Source: Halovenus amylolytica (GTDB lineage Archaea > Halobacteriota > Halobacteria > Halobacteriales > Haloarculaceae). Taken from it: DNA of 64,000 bases. Shown here in pieces: positions 17,751 through 25,541 of this stretch. The position numbers and the translations under genes are program-made. The stretch spans positions 160,665 to 224,664 of the forward strand of contig SAYS01000006.1 in NCBI GenBank assembly GCA_004015825.1. Direction: 5' to 3'. The first letter of the stretch is position 1. Each line of letters begins with the position of its first letter. The notes below the pieces were generated by a model that was given only the letters and a program-made list of their open reading frames with translations, was not told the origin of the DNA and did not search any database.

Positions 17751-18641
17751 ATGACAACGAACGCTCTCGCCGGAATTGAATCTTCCGGCACGATCGCACA
17801 GAACGACGTCTACATCCGCATTCGGACGGAGCTGCTCGTCATCGGCGACTCAATTATCACTGATCGTCACCATGCAAGCAACAACAACTACGAAGACGAC
17901 GATCCACAGAACCAGATCGGCGGGATCATTCCCTCGTTCACGCTCTCAGGCTGGCTGCGCCACGGGATGGAGAGTGTCCTCCAGCAACACGATACCACTG
18001 CCTGCCATCCTGGTGAAGCAAATGCCAATTTCAAACGAGACGGGGTCTACGAGCGCGATCTCGAGGCAGGATACCACGAGAAAGGCACATGTCTCGACAG
18101 CACCGAGAATGGCTGTCTTGTCTTCGATCTCTTTGGTGGGTTCGAGGACCGGCCGGGCAAATTTATGCGCCGCCCGATCCAGTTCTCGCCAGTCTGGTCG
18201 ACGGTTGATTACACACACGGGCAGGCAGAGGGACACTACCGCAGACTCAACCGAAATGTCGTCTCCCGAAATGTAGCGGACAATCGCCAACCCCTCCGCA
18301 ACGCAGAACTCGATGCCGTCGCTAATCTCGACGGATCGTGGCAACTCACGTTCCGTGAACTCAAACCCGAGTTCATCGGCCTCCTCGCAGAAACCATCGA
18401 GTATCTCGACACTCACCAGACTGAGTTCTCCCACCAGCTCGGTGGCGCACGCAACTTCGGAGCCGGAATCGTCGACTGTGAACTGATTAATCCGCTATAC
18501 GAGGAACGAGAACTCAAACGTGTATTCGACCGCGGCAAGAACGCAACCGCAGCGATGGAGAAAAAAGATACCCGGTGGCTTGAGGACTGTCGCCCGAAAT
18601 TCGTTCGTGCACTGGAAACGCGAATTACGGAGGGGTCATAG
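17751..18641 (+). CDS. Cas7-like RAMP protein of a HRAMP-type system
   Basis: The 296-residue protein has RAMP-fold features: a first strand RIRTELLVIGDSIITD (about 24-39), the segment GGIIPSFTLSGWLRHGMESVL that parallels the IPGSSLKG motif of Csm3/Csf2 Cas7 proteins, a Cys-containing stretch ending CLVFDLFG (compare the CPVCRLFG motif), and a glycine-rich loop GGARNFGAGIV near the C-terminus. It is the first gene of a three-gene operon with no CRISPR array, cas1 or cas3 nearby. This fits the derived class 1 system of Halobacteria called HRAMP. Molecular function is unproven; guide-RNA binding is the expected role. I chose ATG 17751 over GTG 17685 because the upstream part is filled by inverted repeats. 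Confidence 0.75.
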   Translation: MTTNALAGIESSGTIAQNDVYIRIRTELLVIGDSIITDRHHASNNNYEDDDPQNQIGGIIPSFTLSGWLRHGMESVLQQHDTTACHPGEANANFKRDGVYERDLEAGYHEKGTCLDSTENGCLVFDLFGGFEDRPGKFMRRPIQFSPVWSTVDYTHGQAEGHYRRLNRNVVSRNVADNRQPLRNAELDAVANLDGSWQLTFRELKPEFIGLLAETIEYLDTHQTEFSHQLGGARNFGAGIVDCELINPLYEERELKRVFDRGKNATAAMEKKDTRWLEDCRPKFVRALETRITEGS

Positions 18642-19412
18642 ATGGCTAAACTCAGTACCGACCGCTCGGAATCTGGGGAACAAGAGACACTAGTTACGGC
18701 GTATCGCCACGACGCGCACAAATTCACTGGCAGAGCCCACGAGTTTGCCCCAGAGACACTCGACGATATTCCTGTCAACCAGTCAGTCCCGTACGGCGCA
18801 GACGGTGATGCAGCAGCACTGAGTCGACCGAGCGACGAGCCAACACAGACAGTCACAACCCACGAGACGCCATATCGTCTCTCATTACTCGACGGTGCGA
18901 GTCAGTACGAGCCAGCAACGTTCTCCAAGCCTGTCCTGAAAGATGCCATCAACGAGTTACTGACAAAGGCAGATACCGAAGCACTGCACGAGGCGTGGCT
19001 CACGTCAACTGTCGCGAGCGGTTTCAACGAGTCGAGCTACTACCCGTATACGAGCCTAAAATACCACACGCTGCTCGTGGCGGCCCTCTGTGATCTCTAT
19101 CGAGAGGGTCACCAATTCGAAGACGTGAAACTCGTGATCGACCCGGCAGAAACCATCATCCCGCATCGAACAATCTACAGTGGCGAGGAGTTCACACTCC
19201 GACTCGACACCATAGCACACACGCAACCCGCGGCACGGCTTGGGTCCCGCCCATGGCGGTCGTGGGCCTCGGTCTGGTCACGACTCGACTCCCACCCACT
19301 GCAGACGAACTCTAACAGAGAGGAGATGATGCTGGATGCGAATCTCCGACGTATTTGCTCGTGGTCGACCGCACTCCAGTATATCGAAGACTTCAGAGAG
19401 AGGGTCAAGTGA
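18642..19412 (+). CDS. Conserved uncharacterised protein of the HRAMP operon
   Basis: The ATG directly follows the stop of the Cas7-like gene and the stop overlaps the start of the next gene, so the three are surely co-translated. The 256-residue protein shows no RAMP glycine loop, no nuclease motif and no membrane segment. Notable stretches are VAYSG-poor polar N-terminal residues 1-75, then a helical middle (KPVLKDAINELLTKADTEAL) and SSYYPYTSLKYHTLLVAALC near 130-150. HRAMP loci are reported to carry one uncharacterised conserved protein next to Cas5- and Cas7-like proteins; this gene holds that position. A large-subunit-like or scaffold role is only a guess. Confidence 0.7.
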   Translation: MAKLSTDRSESGEQETLVTAYRHDAHKFTGRAHEFAPETLDDIPVNQSVPYGADGDAAALSRPSDEPTQTVTTHETPYRLSLLDGASQYEPATFSKPVLKDAINELLTKADTEALHEAWLTSTVASGFNESSYYPYTSLKYHTLLVAALCDLYREGHQFEDVKLVIDPAETIIPHRTIYSGEEFTLRLDTIAHTQPAARLGSRPWRSWASVWSRLDSHPLQTNSNREEMMLDANLRRICSWSTALQYIEDFRERVK

Positions 19413-20347
19413 TGAGCCAGATTCAACAAGTTCACTGGGAACTCGAAATGGACTATATCGGACATCCGTACTATGTCTCAGGCAATGCCATCCTGAGCGC
19501 ATTGGCCCACGAGATGCCGGAAGACACATGCCGGCACCTCAATGCAAGCCACGGGATGTTCGTTCCGGGCCAGTTTGGAACCTTTCCCGACGAGCATTCA
19601 CAGGACGGATTTCGACCATATCTCGGCAGTGGGTTGCCAGCAGTCGCGTCCTATGACGATCTGTTTCTGATGCGGAATCCATCACAGATGTGGTTACTCG
19701 ATTCCCGACCACGGGAGGCGCTGAATACACACGATATTCGAACACAGAGTGGTCAGTCGGCCATCGCTCACGAGACTATCATGGGACGACCCGATGATGC
19801 CTCGAAGCGCCACCAAACGACGAAATGGTATATCCACGCCTACCTCTCCGCTGATCGCGATGATCTACTCCCAATCGACAAATCGTGGTTGGATGGTCTC
19901 CAGTTCGGCGGCAAGCGAAACTACGGGTATGGCCATACCCGACTCAAAGAAACACAACTTATCGACATAGAAGCACTCGACTATTCGAGGCTTGAAAATG
20001 CTACAGAGTATCTTCTGGTATTGGTAACTCCCTTCGTGGTAGCATCAGCGTATCCAGACGCAACCAGCCGAGGTATTCCGTGGTGGTGGGATGTAACCCG
20101 TGACACCGTACGCGAACGCGAAGAAAGACTGGTGAAACAAGGGGATGTCTATCGACTCCAGACCGTTGATCACGGACAAGTCGTACGATACGACGGGAAT
20201 CGTCCAGTCGAGACTGCACAGAATGGTATTCTCCGAGTCGGTAGCCACTCGAAATATGGCTTCGGAGAGTTTCGAGTGATTCCTATTGACCGCCAGACAG
20301 AGACCACTCAGGAACCGAAAAAGTCTGTCTCATTGGGAGGTGTCTGA
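19412..20347 (+). CDS. Cas5-like RAMP protein with two glycine-rich loops
   Basis: The start ATG overlaps the preceding TGA (TGATG at 19410-19414), giving 311 residues beginning MSQIQQVHWELEMDYIGHPYY. Two RAMP-type glycine-rich loops are visible: GLQFGGKRNYGYGHTRL near 165-180 and VGSHSKYGFGEFRVIP near 275-290. Two such loops suggest two RRM-like domains, as in Cas5/Cas6-type proteins. The first strand (VHWELEMDYIGHPYYVSG) fits a RAMP N-terminus. It probably forms a complex with the Cas7-like protein. No catalytic His of a Cas6 ribonuclease can be assigned with confidence. Confidence 0.7.
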   Translation: MSQIQQVHWELEMDYIGHPYYVSGNAILSALAHEMPEDTCRHLNASHGMFVPGQFGTFPDEHSQDGFRPYLGSGLPAVASYDDLFLMRNPSQMWLLDSRPREALNTHDIRTQSGQSAIAHETIMGRPDDASKRHQTTKWYIHAYLSADRDDLLPIDKSWLDGLQFGGKRNYGYGHTRLKETQLIDIEALDYSRLENATEYLLVLVTPFVVASAYPDATSRGIPWWWDVTRDTVREREERLVKQGDVYRLQTVDHGQVVRYDGNRPVETAQNGILRVGSHSKYGFGEFRVIPIDRQTETTQEPKKSVSLGGV

Positions 20348-20712
20348 TGCTTAGTCGAGGTATCAGGACAAAACCAAACACCAACGCACTCGATAAAGAG
20401 ATCGAATTTCAAAAAGTTGTTAGCAAAAAACCACGTCAGCCTGTTTGAACGTCCACTGACTGACAGCCTCTGTCTGTATTGATCCTCCATTTCGGGTCCC
20501 GCTCTCGGCGTCAGTCATGCATCCGCTCTTCTTTATTCTCTTTTCGTCTGGCTGCTTTGCATCCGATTCCCGTTCGTCTGTCTCGGACGAAGCATTCGCT
20601 GTCACGTTCTCACTGGATGGATGTGACTCTCTCGCGCCCAGCGCGAACTCGATTTCGAGCCGACGGTGTCGCTGCGCGGTGGGCTGGAGCGAACGATCGA
20701 CTGGTTCGACGA
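20348..20712. other. Non-coding spacer after the RAMP operon
   Basis: About 365 bases hold no credible complete gene. The only recognisable content is the glycosyltransferase fragment at 20423-20479 on the - strand. Some frames reading into the sugar-transferase end are open but have poor composition. No terminator-like T-tract hairpin was seen directly after 20347. Confidence 0.5.
20423..20479 (-). pseudogene. Fragment of a GT4 glycosyltransferase gene
   Basis: Read on the - strand the fragment gives AVSQWTFKQADVVFC followed by a stop. The intact enzyme encoded at 16125-17222 has RSVGRWTFNQADLLFC at the matching place. At DNA level 20424-20460 and 16774-16810 agree at about 32 of 37 positions. 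Similarity stops sharply at the TGC codon. This looks like a leftover of a duplicated or displaced glycosyltransferase gene on the far side of the RAMP module. Confidence 0.6.
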
Positions 20713-22272
20713 TCAGTCGTGAGCCCGGGATTTCTCGGCATCCGAGTCTGTCGCTGGTGGTGCTGCTGATTGGTCGTTTTGTTCCGGCGATGATTCTGCT
20801 GGATCGGTCGGCGTCGTGGATTCGCCTTCATCCACCTCGTCAGCTGGTCCAGCGCCGATGATCACCCGCAGTGCATCCACTCCAACCATCCATAGCTGTC
20901 GAACCACAATCTTCAGATCGAACCAGAACGACTGCTGGCGGATATATTGCAAGTCGTGTCGGAGTTTTTGTTCTGGCTCGACGCCGGTCACATCATTGAT
21001 CTGCGCCAAGCCAGTCAGCCCGGGTTCGACGAACCAGCGGCGGCGCCAATTCCCCACGCCCTGTTCGATGTCGAGATCCAACTCCGGACGTTCGGGGCGA
21101 GGTCCGACCACACTCATGTCGCCGACAAGGATCGACCAGAGCTGCGGGATTTCATCGAGGTGCGTCGGCCGGAGGACCCGTCCGACCCGTGTTACGCGTG
21201 GATCGACACCGCCTGCGTCCTCTTCACTCAGTTTTGCGCCTGTCTTCGACTCTGCGTTGGGGACCATACTCCGGAATTTCGCAATTTTGAACGTATCACC
21301 GAACGCTGCGGTTCGATTTTGCCAGTACAGAATTGGTCCGCCATCGTCCAGCTTGATCGCCACACTGATCAGTGCAATCACAGGCGAGAGGACGAGCAAC
21401 GCGACACCTGCAAACAGTACATCGAACCCCCGCTTCAGGACGTGGTCTTGCCAGTCCCACGGTTCGAGATCGACAGTGAGCAACTGCTCACCCGAGAAAT
21501 CATCCGTCAACACGTGATCGGCGTGGTCCTGGTGCACCAGCGCATTCACTCCGTGGTCGTGACAGGTCTCGAGCGTCCCGAAAAACTCCTCGCGGTCGGT
21601 CGACGCGAAGGCCAACAGCGCCGTATCGACATCGCGCTCCACGAGCACCTCCTCTAACCGCGCAAGCCCACCCAGGCAGGGCAACTCGTTGAGCTGCGCC
21701 CCCGATTCGCCGCCGTCAGCCACCCTCTCGGGCTCAATCCCATCAGGTGCGTACGCGGAGGGTGGTGAGACGTACCCAAGCACCGGTAGCTCCGTCGCCG
21801 CCAGCAGTGCGTCCATCGCTTTGGGATCGTCGCCGACGATGATCGCCCGCGAGGTCGACTTCGCCGGGCGGCGGATCGTCACCATGTACAGCGGCAACGC
21901 CACCAACAACGTGGCAGTCGTCAGCATGAGCGTCGTCCGTGGCAAGCGATACGTATAGTTGAAATAGCCCAGCGCGGCCAGGCCAACCATCGCCAGCAGC
22001 ACGCGCTTCTGGGTCAGCAAGATCGTATCGAGAATCCGTCGCGGGCGTGGCTTGAACAGTGGCCACATACTGACGAACAACACGGCACAGGTCGTCACGA
22101 CGGCAAGTTCGATCTGGCCATTCGTGAGTACCTCTGGAGCTGGGCGGCCAAAATACGGGACCTTCGCGAACGCATCGTGGATGCTTCGCAGGTTCGTCAC
22201 CAGAACGACACAGATGGTGAGCAACACCGTTCCGATGACACTTGTAAGCCGATACCGCCACCCGCGATTCAT
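20713..22272 (-). CDS. Polyprenyl-phosphate sugar phosphotransferase (bacterial sugar transferase family)
   Basis: The 519-residue membrane protein has an N-terminal half with about five hydrophobic segments, a middle Rossmann-like CoA-binding-type domain (IIVGDDPKAMDALLAATEL) and the C-terminal catalytic domain. The latter starts at KRGFDVLFAGVALLVLSPVI and contains KIAKFRSMV, DEIPQLWSILVGDMSVVGPRPE and GLTGLAQI. The family moves a sugar-1-phosphate from a nucleotide sugar to a lipid phosphate, usually the first step of glycan assembly. The tail of about 40 residues is disordered and acidic. A TATA-like box (GTTTATACAT) lies about 24-30 bases before the start at 22272. Confidence 0.9.
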   Translation of the reverse strand: MNRGWRYRLTSVIGTVLLTICVVLVTNLRSIHDAFAKVPYFGRPAPEVLTNGQIELAVVTTCAVLFVSMWPLFKPRPRRILDTILLTQKRVLLAMVGLAALGYFNYTYRLPRTTLMLTTATLLVALPLYMVTIRRPAKSTSRAIIVGDDPKAMDALLAATELPVLGYVSPPSAYAPDGIEPERVADGGESGAQLNELPCLGGLARLEEVLVERDVDTALLAFASTDREEFFGTLETCHDHGVNALVHQDHADHVLTDDFSGEQLLTVDLEPWDWQDHVLKRGFDVLFAGVALLVLSPVIALISVAIKLDDGGPILYWQNRTAAFGDTFKIAKFRSMVPNAESKTGAKLSEEDAGGVDPRVTRVGRVLRPTHLDEIPQLWSILVGDMSVVGPRPERPELDLDIEQGVGNWRRRWFVEPGLTGLAQINDVTGVEPEQKLRHDLQYIRQQSFWFDLKIVVRQLWMVGVDALRVIIGAGPADEVDEGESTTPTDPAESSPEQNDQSAAPPATDSDAEKSRAHD

Positions 22273-22522
22273 TGTCTATCGTATCTGGTAGGAGATGTAT
22301 AAACACTGCGAAGACAGCCTTCTCAGATCCTGACAACGTACATATGGATACGTACAAGACTATCTAGAAATACCTACAGATGCGCTTTTCGATCAGTTGC
22401 CAGCACACATAGTTACTTTCCACACGTCTTTTTTGGGTGTCTTGTCGGTAGTGTATCTCGTGGCCTATCCTGTCACATACTAACCTATACCACTATGTTG
22501 TGAGGAATTGTCTAGTAAACAA

Positions 22523-22544
22523 CCTCGGGCGCGGTGGCCCGAGG
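22523..22544. repeat. Subterminal hairpin of the IS (tnpB side)
   Basis: CCTCGGGC-GCGGTG-GCCCGAGG is a perfect 8-base-pair stem with a 6-base loop, 15 bases after the tnpB stop. In this family such hairpins are bound by TnpA, and the RNA of this region acts as the guide-RNA scaffold for TnpB. Confidence 0.75.
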
Positions 22545-22558
22545 CTTTTTAGGTTCCC

Positions 22559-23863
22559 TCAGCCGTGCGCTAGCACTCCCTGTTCCGCGAGGGAACGGGA
22601 TGAGGTTGGGCGGTTTACGCGCCCCGGCCCGGACAGACGCACCAACCGCACCTGCGGCTGGGTTTTGTGAGTCCGGTAATCCATTGTGTTACCATCGAGT
22701 TTCGCCTTCTCGCGCCACGCAATGTTCACCGATGCATTCCGGTCAGCGTGGTCTTGCACCACGTCACACTCGTCGTTCGTACACCGGAACCGCCCTCCCT
22801 GCCGATACCCGCGCTCACAACAGCACGAACACGTCTTCGAGTTGTAGTAAGCGTCCACCGTATCCGTGGGGATCTCTCGCCACGTCGCCTTGTACGAGAC
22901 AAACGTCTCGAACGTGTGGAACGGGAGTTTGTGCAATCGGCGGTTCAGATACGACCCGTACTTGATTTCGTCGCGGATACCCTCCATATCCTCGAACACG
23001 ATGACTGGGTTCGAGAACTGTTTAGCAAACTCCACAACGGCACGGGAAAGACGGTGCAAGACCCCTTCGGTGAATCGTTCTTCCGTGTCACCGAGCGTCT
23101 GGTGGATGCTCGTTTTTCCGTGTTCCTGACAGCGTTTCGTGATGGTGTGGTAACGTTGGCGTTCCTGCTTAACTCGTCCGTAGTCGAGGACGAGCGTACC
23201 CTTCGTCCGCAGTGTCTCGCGGTCGAGGGCAGTGAGTGCGACGTTGCGCTCGTTGATGTCCACGCCGACCAAAGTATCGGCGGTGTCGGGTTCGGGCACG
23301 TCGAACTCGCGTGTGACCGTGACGTGTAGGTAGTACACGCCATTGCGGTACAGGAGTTCGGCTTGCCCCACATCCACTTCGTCCGATGTGATGGCGTCTC
23401 GGAGTTCGTTCATCGCGTCCGGTTCACCGCGTAGATGACCTTTCACCTTCTTGTAGGGTTTCGGGCTGATACGAAACCGGACGCGGTTCGTGTCGTCGTC
23501 CACGGTGAGGCGGTAGCCCTCTGTGTGCGCCATCACGAGCGGGTACGCACCGGTCTTGTCCGTACTCGGCGGTGTCGGCTTCCCTCCGTCAGGGTCGTCT
23601 TGGTTCTCCCACCAGTTTTTGAGTGACTGATAGGAGTCCCACGTCTGAAGAGCTTTGCCGACGACCGCGCACTTGTTGTTCCGCAAGAAGTCGTCGTGGT
23701 CAACCTCGTTCTGTATCTCGGTTCGAGTGTACCCTTGTTGTTTGAGGTGGATGGTTTCGTTGAATATTTCGCGTGACGTGAGGCGGGCGTCGTGAAGCCA
23801 CGACCGTTCACCAGACGCTACGTGAAGGCGCGTCTGAATCGTCTTCGTGGCTTCCTTGCCCAT
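22559..23863 (-). CDS. tnpB: TnpB, RNA-guided nuclease of the IS200/IS605 element
   Basis: From ATG 23863 the protein has 434 residues (a start nine codons upstream is open but adds unrelated residues; MGKEATKTIQTRLHVASGE is the family-like N-terminus). The RuvC residues are all present: Asp in GVDINERNVAL, Glu in VFEDMEGI and Asp in DHADRNASVNIAW. The zinc ribbon is CSCCCERGYRQGGRFRC with the later CTNDEC. TnpB cuts DNA guided by an RNA derived from the element's right end. It therefore appears active, with no frameshift or truncation. Confidence 0.9.
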   Translation of the reverse strand: MGKEATKTIQTRLHVASGERSWLHDARLTSREIFNETIHLKQQGYTRTEIQNEVDHDDFLRNNKCAVVGKALQTWDSYQSLKNWWENQDDPDGGKPTPPSTDKTGAYPLVMAHTEGYRLTVDDDTNRVRFRISPKPYKKVKGHLRGEPDAMNELRDAITSDEVDVGQAELLYRNGVYYLHVTVTREFDVPEPDTADTLVGVDINERNVALTALDRETLRTKGTLVLDYGRVKQERQRYHTITKRCQEHGKTSIHQTLGDTEERFTEGVLHRLSRAVVEFAKQFSNPVIVFEDMEGIRDEIKYGSYLNRRLHKLPFHTFETFVSYKATWREIPTDTVDAYYNSKTCSCCCERGYRQGGRFRCTNDECDVVQDHADRNASVNIAWREKAKLDGNTMDYRTHKTQPQVRLVRLSGPGRVNRPTSSRSLAEQGVLAHG

Positions 23864-23907
23864 ACTTTGACAGTCGTTACAGACTGTCATAAATGTGGGG
23901 ATTCAAG

Positions 23908-24315
23908 ATGGAAGAGTACCGAAGTCATGCACATTCGGTTAGTTCCTGCAAGTATCATTTCGTGTGGTGTCCAACGTACCGACACCCGATTCTCGGCGTG
24001 GTGGAGGATGATATACGAGAGTTGTTCGCGGAGACTGCCGACCACTTCGGGCACGAGATTCTCGCCTTGGAGATTGCAGACGATCACGTACACCTGTTCA
24101 TGCAGTGCGACCCGAAGCACAGTCCAGCGGACATCGCTCGGCAGTTCAAGTCGTACTCGGGGAAGCACTTGCTGGAACGGCATCCCGAGATTCGGGAGGC
24201 GTATTTCCGGGGTGGCGGATTCTGGAAGGTCGGATACTACGTGGGGACGACAGGAGCGGTGTCGGAGGAAGTGGTTGAACGGTATATCGAGGACACAGAA
24301 CACGCACCGGAATGA
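23908..24315 (+). CDS. tnpA: TnpA, Y1 HUH transposase (IS200 type)
   Basis: The 135-residue single-domain transposase runs from MEEYRSHAHSVSSCKYHFVW. The metal-binding HUH motif is in ADDHVHLFMQ (about 64-73) and the catalytic Tyr in VGYYVGTTGAVSEEVVERYI near 110-125. It cuts and joins single-stranded ends of the element via the hairpins. The upstream ATG at 23893 is possible but less like the family. Only 44 bases separate the tnpB and tnpA starts, so their promoters overlap. Confidence 0.9.
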   Translation: MEEYRSHAHSVSSCKYHFVWCPTYRHPILGVVEDDIRELFAETADHFGHEILALEIADDHVHLFMQCDPKHSPADIARQFKSYSGKHLLERHPEIREAYFRGGGFWKVGYYVGTTGAVSEEVVERYIEDTEHAPE

Positions 24316-24324
24316 CGCGCTTCA

Positions 24325-24346
24325 CCCCCGCCCACAGTGGGACGGG
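24325..24346. repeat. Subterminal hairpin of the IS (tnpA side)
   Basis: CCCCGCCCA and TGGGACGGGG pair around a short CAG loop with one bulged A. This imperfect hairpin about 10 bases after the tnpA stop corresponds to the left-end hairpin of IS200/IS605 elements. Confidence 0.55.
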
Positions 24347-24366
24347 GAACTCGCGCTGTTTTTCGT

Positions 24367-24780
24367 TTAGAACTTCTCCCAGTCGATGACCTGTATTCCG
24401 TCGATCCGATCAAAGTGATCGACATTTCCAGTCAGGACGGGCAACTGTTGTGTGCGGGCTGTGGCCCCAATATAAATGTCGTGTAGATCATCAAGCGCTT
24501 CACCACTCTCTCTGAGTGTTGCGATAATCTCTGCTGCTGTTGTTGCGACCGGTCGTGTGATCGGGAGCACATTGAACCGAGCTATGAGGCGATCCAGGTC
24601 GTTACACGCCTGTTGGTGCTGGTTCGTACCATTTTTATACTGGATTTCAACACCGAGGCGGAGTTCCGTGACTGTCACCATGCTGATCGCATGCCGGCCC
24701 TGTTCGTCCAGTTGGTCAACTTTGGTGTCGACCCCACCACGATCGATGTCGATGACAGCAGATGTATCAAGAAGTTTCAT
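24367..24780 (-). CDS. vapC: VapC-type PIN-domain ribonuclease toxin
   Basis: The 137-residue PIN protein starts MKLLDTSAVIDIDRGG (first Asp5), has TVTELRLGVE with the conserved Glu near 40, DDLHDIYIGATA with acidic residues near 98-105, and LTGNVDHFDRIDG at 116-128. VapC toxins cut tRNA or rRNA when not held by VapB. It overlaps the antitoxin gene by 14 bases. The IS200/IS605 element sits immediately against its stop codon without removing any residues. Confidence 0.88.
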   Translation of the reverse strand: MKLLDTSAVIDIDRGGVDTKVDQLDEQGRHAISMVTVTELRLGVEIQYKNGTNQHQQACNDLDRLIARFNVLPITRPVATTAAEIIATLRESGEALDDLHDIYIGATARTQQLPVLTGNVDHFDRIDGIQVIDWEKF

Positions 24781-24994
24781 CAGTCATCCGATCCAGTGTT
24801 CCATCGCTCAGTCGCTCCATTTCTTCAGAAACCTCGTCGTAGGTTTCGGGATCGAGAATCTGGTGACCCGTCACGTCGGCGAGTTGCCCTCCGCTGTCGA
24901 GTTTTGCTTCGATCAGTTCACTGAAACTTTTATCGCCCTTCTCTCGTTTTAATCGACGGTATACCTCGTCGCTGATCGCGATATTTTTGCTCAT
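24767..24994 (-). CDS. vapB: VapB-type antitoxin
   Basis: The 75-residue protein starts MSKNIAISDEVYRRLKREKGDKSFSE in two parts, the ribbon-helix-helix-like N-terminus of haloarchaeal VapB antitoxins, with a toxin-binding acidic C-terminus (ETYDEVSEEMERLSDGTLD). It is encoded directly before vapC with a short overlap, the normal order. A near-perfect palindrome just upstream (25002-25017) is a likely autoregulation site. Confidence 0.85.
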   Translation of the reverse strand: MSKNIAISDEVYRRLKREKGDKSFSELIEAKLDSGGQLADVTGHQILDPETYDEVSEEMERLSDGTLDRMTDETS

Positions 24995-25001
24995 GTCTTA
25001 T

Positions 25002-25017
25002 GTATGGGTACTCATAC
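25002..25017. promoter_or_regulatory. Near-perfect palindrome upstream of vapB (possible operator)
   Basis: GTATGGGTACTCATAC is a 16-base palindrome with a single mismatched pair. It ends 8 bases before the vapB start codon, where a VapBC complex would be expected to repress its own operon. Confidence 0.45.
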
Positions 25018-25196
25018 GCAAAAAACTACCGTTGGTTCGTATTGTTTATTACTCGGCAGTTGTCGTGTCTTGTTGGTCAAGATGTGGTGGCACAAATTCA
25101 GCGGGAGAATCTTTGTCCCCTCGATGAGTGACAAGCGTTCTGACACGCCGTTGAAGGTACCAGCGACATACTAGTGAAACCCCGTTTTTTCCCTCG

Positions 25197-25541
25197 CTAC
25201 CTCTCGGCGGTGTTCAGTGCGCTGTTCAACTCGAAGAGTTCTTGAACAACGTCACTTTTTGCAATACGGTACCGACGGGGTGAGGTGTTTGGAACCTCCT
25301 CGACAATTGCAGTCTCCAGCAAGAGGTCGATGTAGTTGCTCACCGTTTGCCGGGTGACACCGGCGTAGTCAGCAAATTCCGTCTTGTTAAACTCTCGGCC
25401 CGGTGGCAGAGTAAGGATGGCGTCGAGGAGGATGGGAACGCTCTCGTGTTGAAAGAGATGAAGGACGCCGCTGGGATTCTCAAGGCGGGCCTCCTTGGTG
25501 TCCTTCTCTTCTGCCGGATGTCCCTCTGTTGACTCGCTCAT
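25197..25541 (-). CDS. Winged-helix transcriptional regulator
   Basis: From ATG 25541 the protein has 114 residues. After an acidic N-terminus (MSESTEGHPAEEKDTKEARL) comes PSGVLHLFQHESVPILLDAI, then a helix-turn-helix with FNKTEFADYAGVTRQTVSNY and the wing VEEVPNTSPRRYRIAKSD. This is a common haloarchaeal single-domain regulator type. The frame is open much further upstream (to 25694), but an AATTATGTA box about 25 bases before 25541 and the composition support the shorter form. The target is unknown. Confidence 0.75.
   Translation of the reverse strand: MSESTEGHPAEEKDTKEARLENPSGVLHLFQHESVPILLDAILTLPPGREFNKTEFADYAGVTRQTVSNYIDLLLETAIVEEVPNTSPRRYRIAKSDVVQELFELNSALNTAER

Larger units (their letters stand above)
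22511..24366. mobile_element. IS200/IS605-family insertion sequence (tnpA and tnpB divergent)
   Basis: The element carries tnpB leftward and tnpA rightward, both intact, with subterminal hairpins at both ends (22523-22544 and about 24325-24346). This is the IS605/IS608 arrangement in which the right end lies after tnpB. The exact tips are my estimate: the right side ends at or beside the vapC stop codon (24367), and the left side lies within about 30 bases of the 22523 hairpin. No target duplication is expected for this family. Confidence 0.8.

Noticed and set aside
17632..20500. CRISPR array near the RAMP operon
   Set aside because: I looked for regularly spaced direct repeats around the RAMP genes and saw none; the leader repeats are inverted, adjacent and differ in sequence.
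24367..24994. VapC as the nuclease partner of the RAMP operon
   Set aside because: It is a complete VapBC pair with its own overlap and upstream palindrome, separated from the RAMP genes by the sugar-transferase gene and the insertion sequence.
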